Shown here: positions 1 to 6,610 of the stretch, in pieces
Layout: every line of letters begins with the position of its first letter
Position numbering within the stretch: position 1 is the stretch's first letter
Assembly (NCBI GenBank): GCA_001790855.1
Contig: MGDH01000037.1
Span: 1,843 to 41,048 of the forward strand
Length of the DNA: 39,206 nt
Source of the DNA: Candidatus Schekmanbacteria bacterium RIFCSPLOWO2_02_FULL_38_14
GTDB taxonomy: Bacteria; Schekmanbacteria; GWA2-38-11
Reading direction: 5' to 3'
Notes under the pieces: generated by a model
Told to the model about the DNA's origin: nothing
The model's input: the letters and a program-made list of their open reading frames with translations, nothing else
The model's database searches: none
Translations under genes and position numbers: made by a program

Positions 1-1597
1 TCCCTGCCTTAAATGCCTGATGATGAGCAAGGGCATGGTCAGCAGGAGTAGAAGAAAATGTAACTGTTAAAAGATACTTACCACTTACACCAGCGTTAGC
101 TGGATTATTATCATAGGTAACTCCAGTTACTGTAGCATATATATCATCAGCTGTATTGTCTGTAATCCGTAGCCACTGACTCGCTAACCTGCCTTTACCC
201 GTTCCATCAGCAGGACCTGCCCTGTAAAGGGTAACACCTGGCTTTCCTGTAACACCTGACTTCTGAATAAAGGAATAAGTGTTTGAACCATCAAAACTTA
301 CATTAGCCACAGAGTTTATTGTAGAACCATAACCAGAGGTGTTATTAGCGTCTGTATCACCAAAGGCATTGGTCGTAACTATATTCCATGCTGTGCCATT
401 TGTTGAATAATCAACCTGAGCCGAAGTAGGATAAGCACCAGCCACACCATACCCCCTAAGGTTAGAACCTGCAAAAAGAGAACCATCAAAGGAATGAAGA
501 GTACCTATACCTTCGCTACCTGTAAAGCTATGCACCTTTGTCCAGGTTGTGCCAGGGCCTGTCCACTTCCATATCTCACCACCTTGGGTAATCAGAGGTT
601 GCACATAACCACTGCCAAATATAGCTTTGCCTGTTCCTGCATAAAGATAACCCCCAAACTCAGCAAAGCAACCACCCCAGTTATTAAAACTCTTATTAAG
701 ATGTGCCTCACTGCCTCCAAAACCATCATTATTTACCTGCGTAAATGTCCCTCCTGTAGGCTCATACTCCCATATCTCGCAACCTGTAACTCCTGTCCCG
801 CTCCCACTCCCTCCAGGATAATCATTAGTCCTGCCTGTATCCCGGGGAGGATTAGGTTGCTTACCTAACATAATATATAATTTATTATCAAATCCTATCA
901 TATCAGGAATATAAAGCTTGTCAGCGACTTCAGCACTGCCATCCTCCCAGGCTGTGCTTGCGACCCCGTCTCCTGCTATCTGATGCCAGTTATCCGCATA
1001 GACATTACCTGAAAAATTAAAACTTACCGCTGATGGGTCATAAAACTTCCAGCTCACTGCTGAGCCTGTTACACCTGGTGCTATGCTTACGCCATCTGGA
1101 GCATGGTTAAAATAAGGATAACCATTAGGATCATACCCGTATTCATTATTAACAGAAACACCGCCAACCGAAATGCTTTCAATGGTAGCATATGTTCCGT
1201 AAAGAGTGTCACCAGTTGCATTGTCGTTGGTATTGTTATTGGTTATTGTAACATTCCCGGATAATATTTTAGTTCCACTATCCCAGCTTAAACCAGTGGA
1301 AGCCATTATGACATTTAGCGGGTAATATCCTGATCCAGCAGATGTGTATTGTTTTTTAGCAGAGCCTTTTGTTTTCTTTACACCTTTGCTTGCATCAGGA
1401 TATTCAAATGTAATCGTACCCTTTTCAACATCCACATAGGCTCTGAATGAGGCAACGGGCTTTTTCTTTGATACGCCTGATGATGACTTAGCTCCTCCGA
1501 TGCCTCCATCCTCTCCGCAACCCGGAATTAAAAATAGAGATAGCGCGAAGCAAAGAATTACTGATAATATTTTTATCCCCAAAAGTTTATTTTTCAT
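1..1597 (-). CDS. Lipoprotein with propeller-like repeats, C-terminus outside window
   Basis: Reading the minus strand from the ATG at 1597 gives 532 codons with no stop before the window edge, so the gene is partial. A GGGGAG ribosome site lies about seven bases upstream of the ATG. Residues 1-26 form a signal peptide ending in a lipobox, I24-P25-G26-C27. Gly at +2 argues against inner-membrane retention, so an outer-membrane lipoprotein is likely. From about residue 270 onward there are repeats of the type EIW...DGFG...LYAGT (near residues 276-310 and 341-390, with a further related stretch near 410). This pattern is familiar from secreted bacterial beta-propellers. The middle is rich in N, T, G and S, as in surface-exposed beta proteins. 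No catalytic motif is visible and the function is unknown. The gene lies 55 bases after the 52-codon gene and probably shares its sigma-54 promoter. Confidence 0.85.
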   Translation of the reverse strand, partial: MKNKLLGIKILSVILCFALSLFLIPGCGEDGGIGGAKSSSGVSKKKPVASFRAYVDVEKGTITFEYPDASKGVKKTKGSAKKQYTSAGSGYYPLNVIMASTGLSWDSGTKILSGNVTITNNNTNDNATGDTLYGTYATIESISVGGVSVNNEYGYDPNGYPYFNHAPDGVSIAPGVTGSAVSWKFYDPSAVSFNFSGNVYADNWHQIAGDGVASTAWEDGSAEVADKLYIPDMIGFDNKLYIMLGKQPNPPRDTGRTNDYPGGSGSGTGVTGCEIWEYEPTGGTFTQVNNDGFGGSEAHLNKSFNNWGGCFAEFGGYLYAGTGKAIFGSGYVQPLITQGGEIWKWTGPGTTWTKVHSFTGSEGIGTLHSFDGSLFAGSNLRGYGVAGAYPTSAQVDYSTNGTAWNIVTTNAFGDTDANNTSGYGSTINSVANVSFDGSNTYSFIQKSGVTGKPGVTLYRAGPADGTGKGRLASQWLRITDNTADDIYATVTGVTYDNNPANAGVSGKYLLTVTFSSTPADHALAHHQAFKAG

Positions 1598-1652
1598 TAT
1601 AGCTCCCCTTTATTTATTAAAATAATTTAGAGTTTCACTGAAGCCTGTTGAC

Positions 1653-1811
1653 TTAGAAAAAAGTCCCTCCACCTACATTCGCAGTAGAAGTAAAGAGGGT
1701 AATATCAATTAATGGTTCGTAAACTTTAAGTTTTGGTTCTACAAAAGCTTTTTTCTTTGGAATTCCTATAGCTTTTTTCTCTTCAGTTTTAATTTTCTCT
1801 TTGTTGCTCAT
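1653..1811 (-). CDS. 52-residue peptide with RiPP-leader-like motif
   Basis: The ATG at 1811 is preceded by a strong GGAGG site eight bases away, and the frame ends at TAA (1653-1655). The N-terminal half is very lysine/glutamate-rich and has no signal peptide. Residues 21-28 (KAFVEPKL) fit the K-x-[YF]-x-x-P-x-L pattern recognised by RiPP recognition elements in lasso-peptide and related leaders. A second VYEP follows at 30-33. The C-terminal part is rich in T, S and G and ends in ANVGGGTFF. It contains no cysteine, which argues against sactipeptide or lanthipeptide chemistry. No RiPP recognition element, B-type protease or cyclase was seen in this window. Translation signal and promoter make a real gene likely; the RiPP reading is inference from motif only. 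It could instead be a small structural or regulatory partner of the downstream lipoprotein. Confidence 0.65.
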   Translation of the reverse strand: MSNKEKIKTEEKKAIGIPKKKAFVEPKLKVYEPLIDITLFTSTANVGGGTFF

Positions 1812-1865
1812 TTAAGCCTCCAAAAAAAATTATAGACAATTTTTTCCTGAATTAGAATACCTTTT

Positions 1866-1881
1866 AGCAAAAATTATGCCA
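1866..1881 (-). promoter_or_regulatory. Sigma-54 (RpoN) -24/-12 promoter
   Basis: The minus strand reads TGGCATAATTTTTGCT, an exact match to the consensus TGGCAYRNNNNTTGCW, with GG and GC in the required spacing. Transcription would start near 1855, about 43 bases before the ATG of the 52-codon gene. Sigma-54 promoters need an enhancer-binding activator; none is encoded in the window. The 52-codon gene and the lipoprotein would be the transcript. Confidence 0.75.
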
Positions 1882-1915
1882 CATTTTAAACATTCTTTAA
1901 ATATTCAAATAACTC

Positions 1916-1932
1916 TCTGTTTTCAAAACAGA
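1916..1932. promoter_or_regulatory. Perfect 17-base palindrome, candidate activator site
   Basis: The sequence TCTGTTTTCAAAACAGA is a perfect inverted repeat around a central C. Its centre is about 69 bases upstream of the predicted sigma-54 start, a plausible though rather close place for an enhancer-binding protein site. It could also form an RNA hairpin, but it lies outside the predicted transcript. Confidence 0.4.
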
Positions 1933-1984
1933 AAAAACAATTAATCTTTTCAAGAAATCTTTTAACATTCTGACCTTCTTTAAT

Positions 1985-2000
1985 AAAAATGTACATTTTT
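1985..2000. promoter_or_regulatory. Perfect 16-base palindrome, candidate activator site
   Basis: AAAAATGTACATTTTT is a perfect dyad. It is centred about 137 bases upstream of the predicted sigma-54 start, within the usual range for upstream activator sites. AT-richness makes chance palindromes more likely here, so this is a candidate only. Confidence 0.3.
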
Positions 2001-2274
2001 TCGACAATTTTAATTCTAAATTTCTAACTCATTGATTTAATTTGCAAAAAAATGTCAAAAAAACCGACACCTCTTTGCAAACCTGCTATTAAAACCCGAT
2101 TCGATGATAGTTATGTTAACTTTTTTTATTTTAAATCTCCTTTTACTTAATAAGTGAAACAATCTTTCAGACAGATTTACAATTTGGTTATTAATTGAAA
2201 TGTATATTACTTTAAAAGAAAATCTATAAACAAACTATGAGATTAATTAATTAATGTCAAGGTAAATCAACTAT

Positions 2275-4473
2275 TTAATTTGCAGGATTTATTTTTTTTA
2301 AAAACTCTTCTGATGTCTTGTCTTTCGGATTTAAACTTAAAGACTTGATGAAATGCTCTATTGCTTTTTCCTTATTTTTTAAACTTAAAAATATCAATCC
2401 AAGGCTTATATGAGACTGATAATAATCTGGTTTCAAATCTAAAACCCTTTCAAACTCTTCTATGGCATCTTTAAACATTTTCTTTTCCATATATATTTTT
2501 CCCAGATTGAGATGGGGTATTATCTCTGTCTTTTTTAACCTTGCTGCAATTTTTAAATATTTTATTGCTTCATTGCTGTTTCCTGCCTCATTCAGCGCAC
2601 TCCCAAGGTTATTATAAACCTCATAAAGATTTGGATTTTGTCTGACTGCTATCTTATATTCCTCAATCGCCTCTTTGAATAATCCTTTTTTAAAATATAT
2701 ATTGCCTAAGTTATTGTAAGCTTTTGCCAGAGTTGGATCAAGTTTTATAGCCTCTTTATATTCCTTCACAGCATCATCAAATAACCCATTGTTGCTAAAG
2801 AGTAGTGCCAAGTTATAATGTGGATCACCTGATTTTTTGTCAATCTCTATTGCTTTCTTATAAGCTTCTATGGCTTTATCAGTAGCTCCAATTTGCCTGT
2901 AGATATTTCCTGCATTGATATAGGCTCTAAAAAAATTAGGGTTCAGTTCTAAGACTGTTTTTAGCTCCTTTAGTGCCTGCTCATATTTACCTTTTTTACT
3001 GTAAATAGTAGCAAGATTAAAGTGGGCATCCCAGTAATAGGGATTTATTTCAAGAGCTTCTTTAATATGCTTCAACCCCTTTTCATGGTCTCCCTTATCT
3101 ATATATATTGTTCCTAAGTTATTGTGGACAAGGCAATCTTCTGGAGATTTTTTTATTGTATCAAGCCAGAGGGTCAGGCCATCTTTCCAGACAGTATTCC
3201 GGCTAAAGGTCAGAACAAAACAAGAAAGGCTTATAAGAAAGAAAATGATAAAAACTAAATATTTATAAAAGGAAGATAAAAATCCCACTCCATCCCCCTT
3301 TTTCAAAGGGAAACTTGAAAGAATATTTTCGGATAAAACTGTCCCCGAAATTTCTTCCAGATTGCAGAGTTTGAAGATAATCAAACTCAACCCTAATGTA
3401 AATGCAAATGAAGGTAAATATAAATATCTATCAGCCTTTAATATTGCGATTGGAATCAGATTTGAGACTGGAATTAATGTTATTAAAAACCACATTAAGC
3501 AAAACCCGACTAATTTGTTGTTTTTCCTGAATTTAAAAAAAATAACAATAAAAGCAATGAGAAGAATTGCTCCTGCTATTATCCTGATATCAGAAAAGGA
3601 GGGAGGAAAAGGAACCTCATATCTGACATTCAGGTTTATTGGGAAGAGTAATAGTTTTATATAATCAAAAACAACCCCAAGCATTGCAAGAAACGTAAGA
3701 TAAGGGCTATCACCCCAATAGGTTTTAACAACCTCCTTCTCTGAAGCAACTGACAAAGTAATAATAGTTGAGAGACCTGCAATAACTAAAAAAGGAAGGA
3801 TACGAATAATTGTCCTTTCTATTCTAAATACTTTCTTCTCAGCTAAGAAGCAATAATCAAATAAAGGAAGCAAAAATGGAAGTATTATTACTGAGGGTTT
3901 TGAAAAGAGTGCAAAGATAAAACTTATTATTGAGGAGATAAAATATAGATTTTTCTTTATTCCAGTTATTTTAAAAGCTAAAACGTAAAATAACAGGGAG
4001 AGGAAAAAGAACATGCCCGAGAGGACATCCTTTCTTGCAGATATCCAGTTCACAGCCTCAGCATGAATGGGATGAAGGGTAAAGAGAAGGGAAGAGAAAA
4101 AAGATAACGCCTTATCCTCAAAAATCTTCAGAGTCAGTAAATATACAAGCAGGCAATTTATCATAAAAAGTATAACATTTGTCAGATGGAAGCCAAGGGG
4201 TTTAAGTCTCCAGAAATGATAATCCAGAGCATAGGAAAGCTCCTTTAATGGTAGATAGTCGCTTGCAGTTGGCTCAGAAAACATTCTGCATATATTGTCA
4301 AAATTAATTGCTTTTATCTTTTTATTCTCAAGAACGAGCCAGCTGTCATCATAGTTTACAAAATCATTTTTCAATGAGTTTGAATAGACAGCAAAAGAAA
4401 TGGCAAGAATCAAACAGATTGAAACAAAATGATTTAAATATTTTTCTGAAATCATAAATAAAAATCTATCCAT
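2275..4473 (-). CDS. TMTC-like GT-C membrane protein with eight TPRs
   Basis: The 732-residue protein has roughly ten to twelve membrane helices in its first 430 residues, then eight 34-residue tetratricopeptide repeats (about 447-719). The first loop carries the acidic pair D42-D43 (VNYDDSW), typical of GT-C glycosyltransferases that use polyprenyl-phosphate sugars. HPIHAEAV (134-141) and RYLYLPS are also shared with the TMTC family of O-mannosyltransferases. The likely role is sugar transfer to a protein or glycan on the outer face of the inner membrane, with the TPR part binding the acceptor. AAGGA precedes the ATG at 4473. It is the last gene of the long minus-strand run and the third tandem paralogue. 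The loop before the last helix contains repeat-derived sequence (see 3296-3310). Substrate and donor are not determinable. Confidence 0.85.
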   Translation of the reverse strand: MDRFLFMISEKYLNHFVSICLILAISFAVYSNSLKNDFVNYDDSWLVLENKKIKAINFDNICRMFSEPTASDYLPLKELSYALDYHFWRLKPLGFHLTNVILFMINCLLVYLLTLKIFEDKALSFFSSLLFTLHPIHAEAVNWISARKDVLSGMFFFLSLLFYVLAFKITGIKKNLYFISSIISFIFALFSKPSVIILPFLLPLFDYCFLAEKKVFRIERTIIRILPFLVIAGLSTIITLSVASEKEVVKTYWGDSPYLTFLAMLGVVFDYIKLLLFPINLNVRYEVPFPPSFSDIRIIAGAILLIAFIVIFFKFRKNNKLVGFCLMWFLITLIPVSNLIPIAILKADRYLYLPSFAFTLGLSLIIFKLCNLEEISGTVLSENILSSFPLKKGDGVGFLSSFYKYLVFIIFFLISLSCFVLTFSRNTVWKDGLTLWLDTIKKSPEDCLVHNNLGTIYIDKGDHEKGLKHIKEALEINPYYWDAHFNLATIYSKKGKYEQALKELKTVLELNPNFFRAYINAGNIYRQIGATDKAIEAYKKAIEIDKKSGDPHYNLALLFSNNGLFDDAVKEYKEAIKLDPTLAKAYNNLGNIYFKKGLFKEAIEEYKIAVRQNPNLYEVYNNLGSALNEAGNSNEAIKYLKIAARLKKTEIIPHLNLGKIYMEKKMFKDAIEEFERVLDLKPDYYQSHISLGLIFLSLKNKEKAIEHFIKSLSLNPKDKTSEEFLKKINPAN
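3296..3310. repeat. Palindromic repeat remnant inside GT-C/TPR gene
   Basis: CCCTTT-TTC-AAAGGG forms a six-base-arm hairpin inside the coding frame. It gives FPLKKGD in the protein, a translation typical of a dispersed C-rich repeat in metagenome-derived genomes. It sits in the loop before the last membrane helix, at the same place as the 7151-7172 element in the paralogue. Confidence 0.5.
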
Positions 4474-4481
4474 TAAAATCC

Positions 4482-6605
4482 TTATTCCAGCTCTTTTAAT
4501 GCTAATTCTGCTTTTTTGTCTTCAGGATTTAACCTTAAACTGGTTTTGAAATTTTTTATTGCCTCATCTTTAGCCCCTTTTAACTGATAAGCTTTTCCGA
4601 GCATATTATAGATTTCATAAAAATCAGGGGCAAATTTTAATGTATTTTTCAAAACCACAATAGCATTATCGTACTCACTTATCTGAATATATATCTGAGC
4701 GAGGTTAATGCCCGCATTAATATGTGATGGCACAGCTTTAAGAGCCTTCTTAAACATCTGCTCAGCATCCTCATAGTTTTTATTCATTCCATATATAATT
4801 CCCAAATTATTTAAAACCCCTGCATTTTTAGAATCAAGCTCAAGGGCTTTTTTAAATTCATTAAAAGCCGGTTGAGTACGGCCTGCTTCTATATAGAGCA
4901 ACCCCAGTTCAATATGGTTGCCTGCTATTTCAGGGTCAAGCTCAATTGCTTTTTTGAACTCTCTCTCAGCTTCTGCAGGCATTTTTAAATCACGGAATGT
5001 TATCCCAAGATTAAAATGAGCGCTGCCGTAATCAGGCATTATTTTTATGGCTTTTTTATAAGCCTCTACAGCAAGGTTCCCCTTTCCAGTGGCTTCATAA
5101 ATATTTCCTAAATTGTTGAAAGCGATATGGTTTTTCGGATCAAGGGCTAACGCTCTTTTAGTATAGAAAAATGCCTTGTCAAAGTTCCATTTTTTTCCAT
5201 AAACAGCTCCCAGGTTCAGATTGGCATCTATATAACCCGGCTCAAGCATAACTGCTTTTTTAAACTCTACAAATCCATTCTCTGTTTTATCAATATCTAA
5301 ATATTCTGCACCCAAATTATTATGAGGCCTTGCCTTCTCAGGAGATTTCTTTACAGCATCACTCCAGAGGGTTAGACCATCCTGCCAGACATGGTTGCGA
5401 TAATAAGTAGCAAGAGAGAAGCAAAGGACAATCAATGCTGGAGTGATAACAATTAAAATCTTGCTCAGTCTGCTTGTGCCCATTAATATTTTATAAATAA
5501 ACAGAGAAAGAAAAATTGAAAACCCAACTGAAGGAAGATAAAGCCACCGCTCACTCAAGACATCCTCAAGGGGAATAATTGAGGTCGGAGATAAAGCTAT
5601 GAAAAACCAGAGAATGGAAAAAGAAATCTCTTTGAAAGTTTTAAAAAACTTAAAAGCCAAATAAAAAATTAATAAAATTGTGACTAATGATAGGAGGGTT
5701 TTAAAATTTATGCCTGTAGTTAATGGAAAATCATGGTCTATGTTCAAATTTATTGGGAAGAAGAGAAGTCTTATATATTCTGTGCTAACATTAATCTGGG
5801 TTAAGATATTGACATAATAATTCCTGTTAAAAGTCGGGTTGCCTAAAGTTCCGTAAAAATATCTCCTCAGAACCATTAAGGCTCCAATTATGACAAAGAA
5901 AGGGAAATAGAAACGGGTCTTTACCTGCCTGCCGGCAGGCAGGGACCCCGTTAATAACAGACCTAAAGGTCTGTTTCTACGAGTAGTTGAAAAGCAAGAC
6001 TCATAGAGAATTAGAATAAATGGCAGAGTTGCTCCTGTTTCCTTTGAACCAATGCTTAAAAGGAAAAAGATAATGGAGGCTAAATAAGAAAAAAACAGCT
6101 TACCCCGTGATGGAACAACGCTTCTGGAATATTTAAGGAATTTAATGAAAAATATCATAGATAAAAGAAAAAATGTAGTGCTCATAACTCCTGAACGGCT
6201 TGAAATATAAGTAACTGATTCAACATTTATTGGATGAGCAACAAAGAACAGGGAGGCTAAAAAAGAAACTTTATGGGTTTTAAATATGAGGTTATAAGAA
6301 ATCAGATAAACAAGAATACCATTTATGATATGAAAAAATAAGTTCACAAGATGGTATCCAAAAGGATTAAATCTATTAATGTAATAGTTCAGAGCAAATG
6401 AAAGGCTTGATAATCCTCTTGTTGGATTTGAAAAGACTATATCATATAAATTATGTAAATCCCTTAGCTTGTAATCAGATAAAATTACCTTTCTGTCATC
6501 ATAGTGAAATGGCACATTAAAAGAATTAGAATAACACAGTATCGCAGTTAATATTATTAATGAATGGGGCAAAAAAACATAAAGCCATTTTGATTTATCT
6601 TTCAT
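4482..6605 (-). CDS. TMTC-like GT-C membrane protein with eight TPRs (paralogue 2)
   Basis: This 707-residue protein has the same architecture as its neighbours: a polytopic GT-C part with D36-D37 in the first loop (FHYDDRKV), HPINVESV at about 124-131, and WLYLPSVGF near the end of the membrane part. Eight TPRs follow at about 422-694. It begins five bases after the upstream paralogue ends, and its stop is eight bases before the downstream one starts, so all three are cotranscribed. About 25 residues (207-232) between ESCFST and the next helix come from palindromic repeats inserted in frame, including PAGRQV. The likely function is polyprenyl-phosphate-sugar-dependent transfer in the periplasm; acceptor unknown. 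Confidence 0.85.
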   Translation of the reverse strand: MKDKSKWLYVFLPHSLIILTAILCYSNSFNVPFHYDDRKVILSDYKLRDLHNLYDIVFSNPTRGLSSLSFALNYYINRFNPFGYHLVNLFFHIINGILVYLISYNLIFKTHKVSFLASLFFVAHPINVESVTYISSRSGVMSTTFFLLSMIFFIKFLKYSRSVVPSRGKLFFSYLASIIFFLLSIGSKETGATLPFILILYESCFSTTRRNRPLGLLLTGSLPAGRQVKTRFYFPFFVIIGALMVLRRYFYGTLGNPTFNRNYYVNILTQINVSTEYIRLLFFPINLNIDHDFPLTTGINFKTLLSLVTILLIFYLAFKFFKTFKEISFSILWFFIALSPTSIIPLEDVLSERWLYLPSVGFSIFLSLFIYKILMGTSRLSKILIVITPALIVLCFSLATYYRNHVWQDGLTLWSDAVKKSPEKARPHNNLGAEYLDIDKTENGFVEFKKAVMLEPGYIDANLNLGAVYGKKWNFDKAFFYTKRALALDPKNHIAFNNLGNIYEATGKGNLAVEAYKKAIKIMPDYGSAHFNLGITFRDLKMPAEAEREFKKAIELDPEIAGNHIELGLLYIEAGRTQPAFNEFKKALELDSKNAGVLNNLGIIYGMNKNYEDAEQMFKKALKAVPSHINAGINLAQIYIQISEYDNAIVVLKNTLKFAPDFYEIYNMLGKAYQLKGAKDEAIKNFKTSLRLNPEDKKAELALKELE
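5924..5975. repeat. Compound palindromic repeat inserted in coding sequence
   Basis: A perfect 20-base palindrome at 5924-5943 (CCTGCCTGCC and its complement) is followed by a second inverted repeat at 5956-5975 (AACAGACCT-AA-AGGTCTGTT). The first is flanked by AACGGGTC and GACCCCGTT as outer arms. The insertion keeps the frame and encodes the SLPAGRQVK stretch, which is known from dispersed repeats in uncultivated-bacterium genomes. The GC content is far above that of the surrounding gene. Confidence 0.85.
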
Positions 6606-6610
6606 TCTTG

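Larger units (their letters stand above)
1812..2274. other. 463-base intergenic regulatory region
   Basis: This very AT-rich stretch separates the end of the GT-C/TPR gene at 2275 from the 52-codon gene. It holds the sigma-54 promoter and the two palindromes listed separately. It also holds a TGTC-N9-GACA dyad near 2053-2069 and a TTGACA on the minus strand at 2255-2260 with only a weak -10 (TAGTTT, 2232-2237) at 17 bases. I see no open frame with a ribosome site and no clear hairpin-plus-T terminator for the upstream operon. Confidence 0.6.

Noticed and set aside
494-868. Open frame of 124 codons on the plus strand
   Set aside because: It lies opposite the lipoprotein gene, has no ribosome site and a composition of mixed C, P, T and K residues typical of an antisense frame.
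2232-2260. TTGACA with TAGTTT as a sigma-70 promoter on the minus strand
   Set aside because: The -10 matches only three of six positions and it lies over 400 bases from the 52-codon gene; the sigma-54 element is far better.
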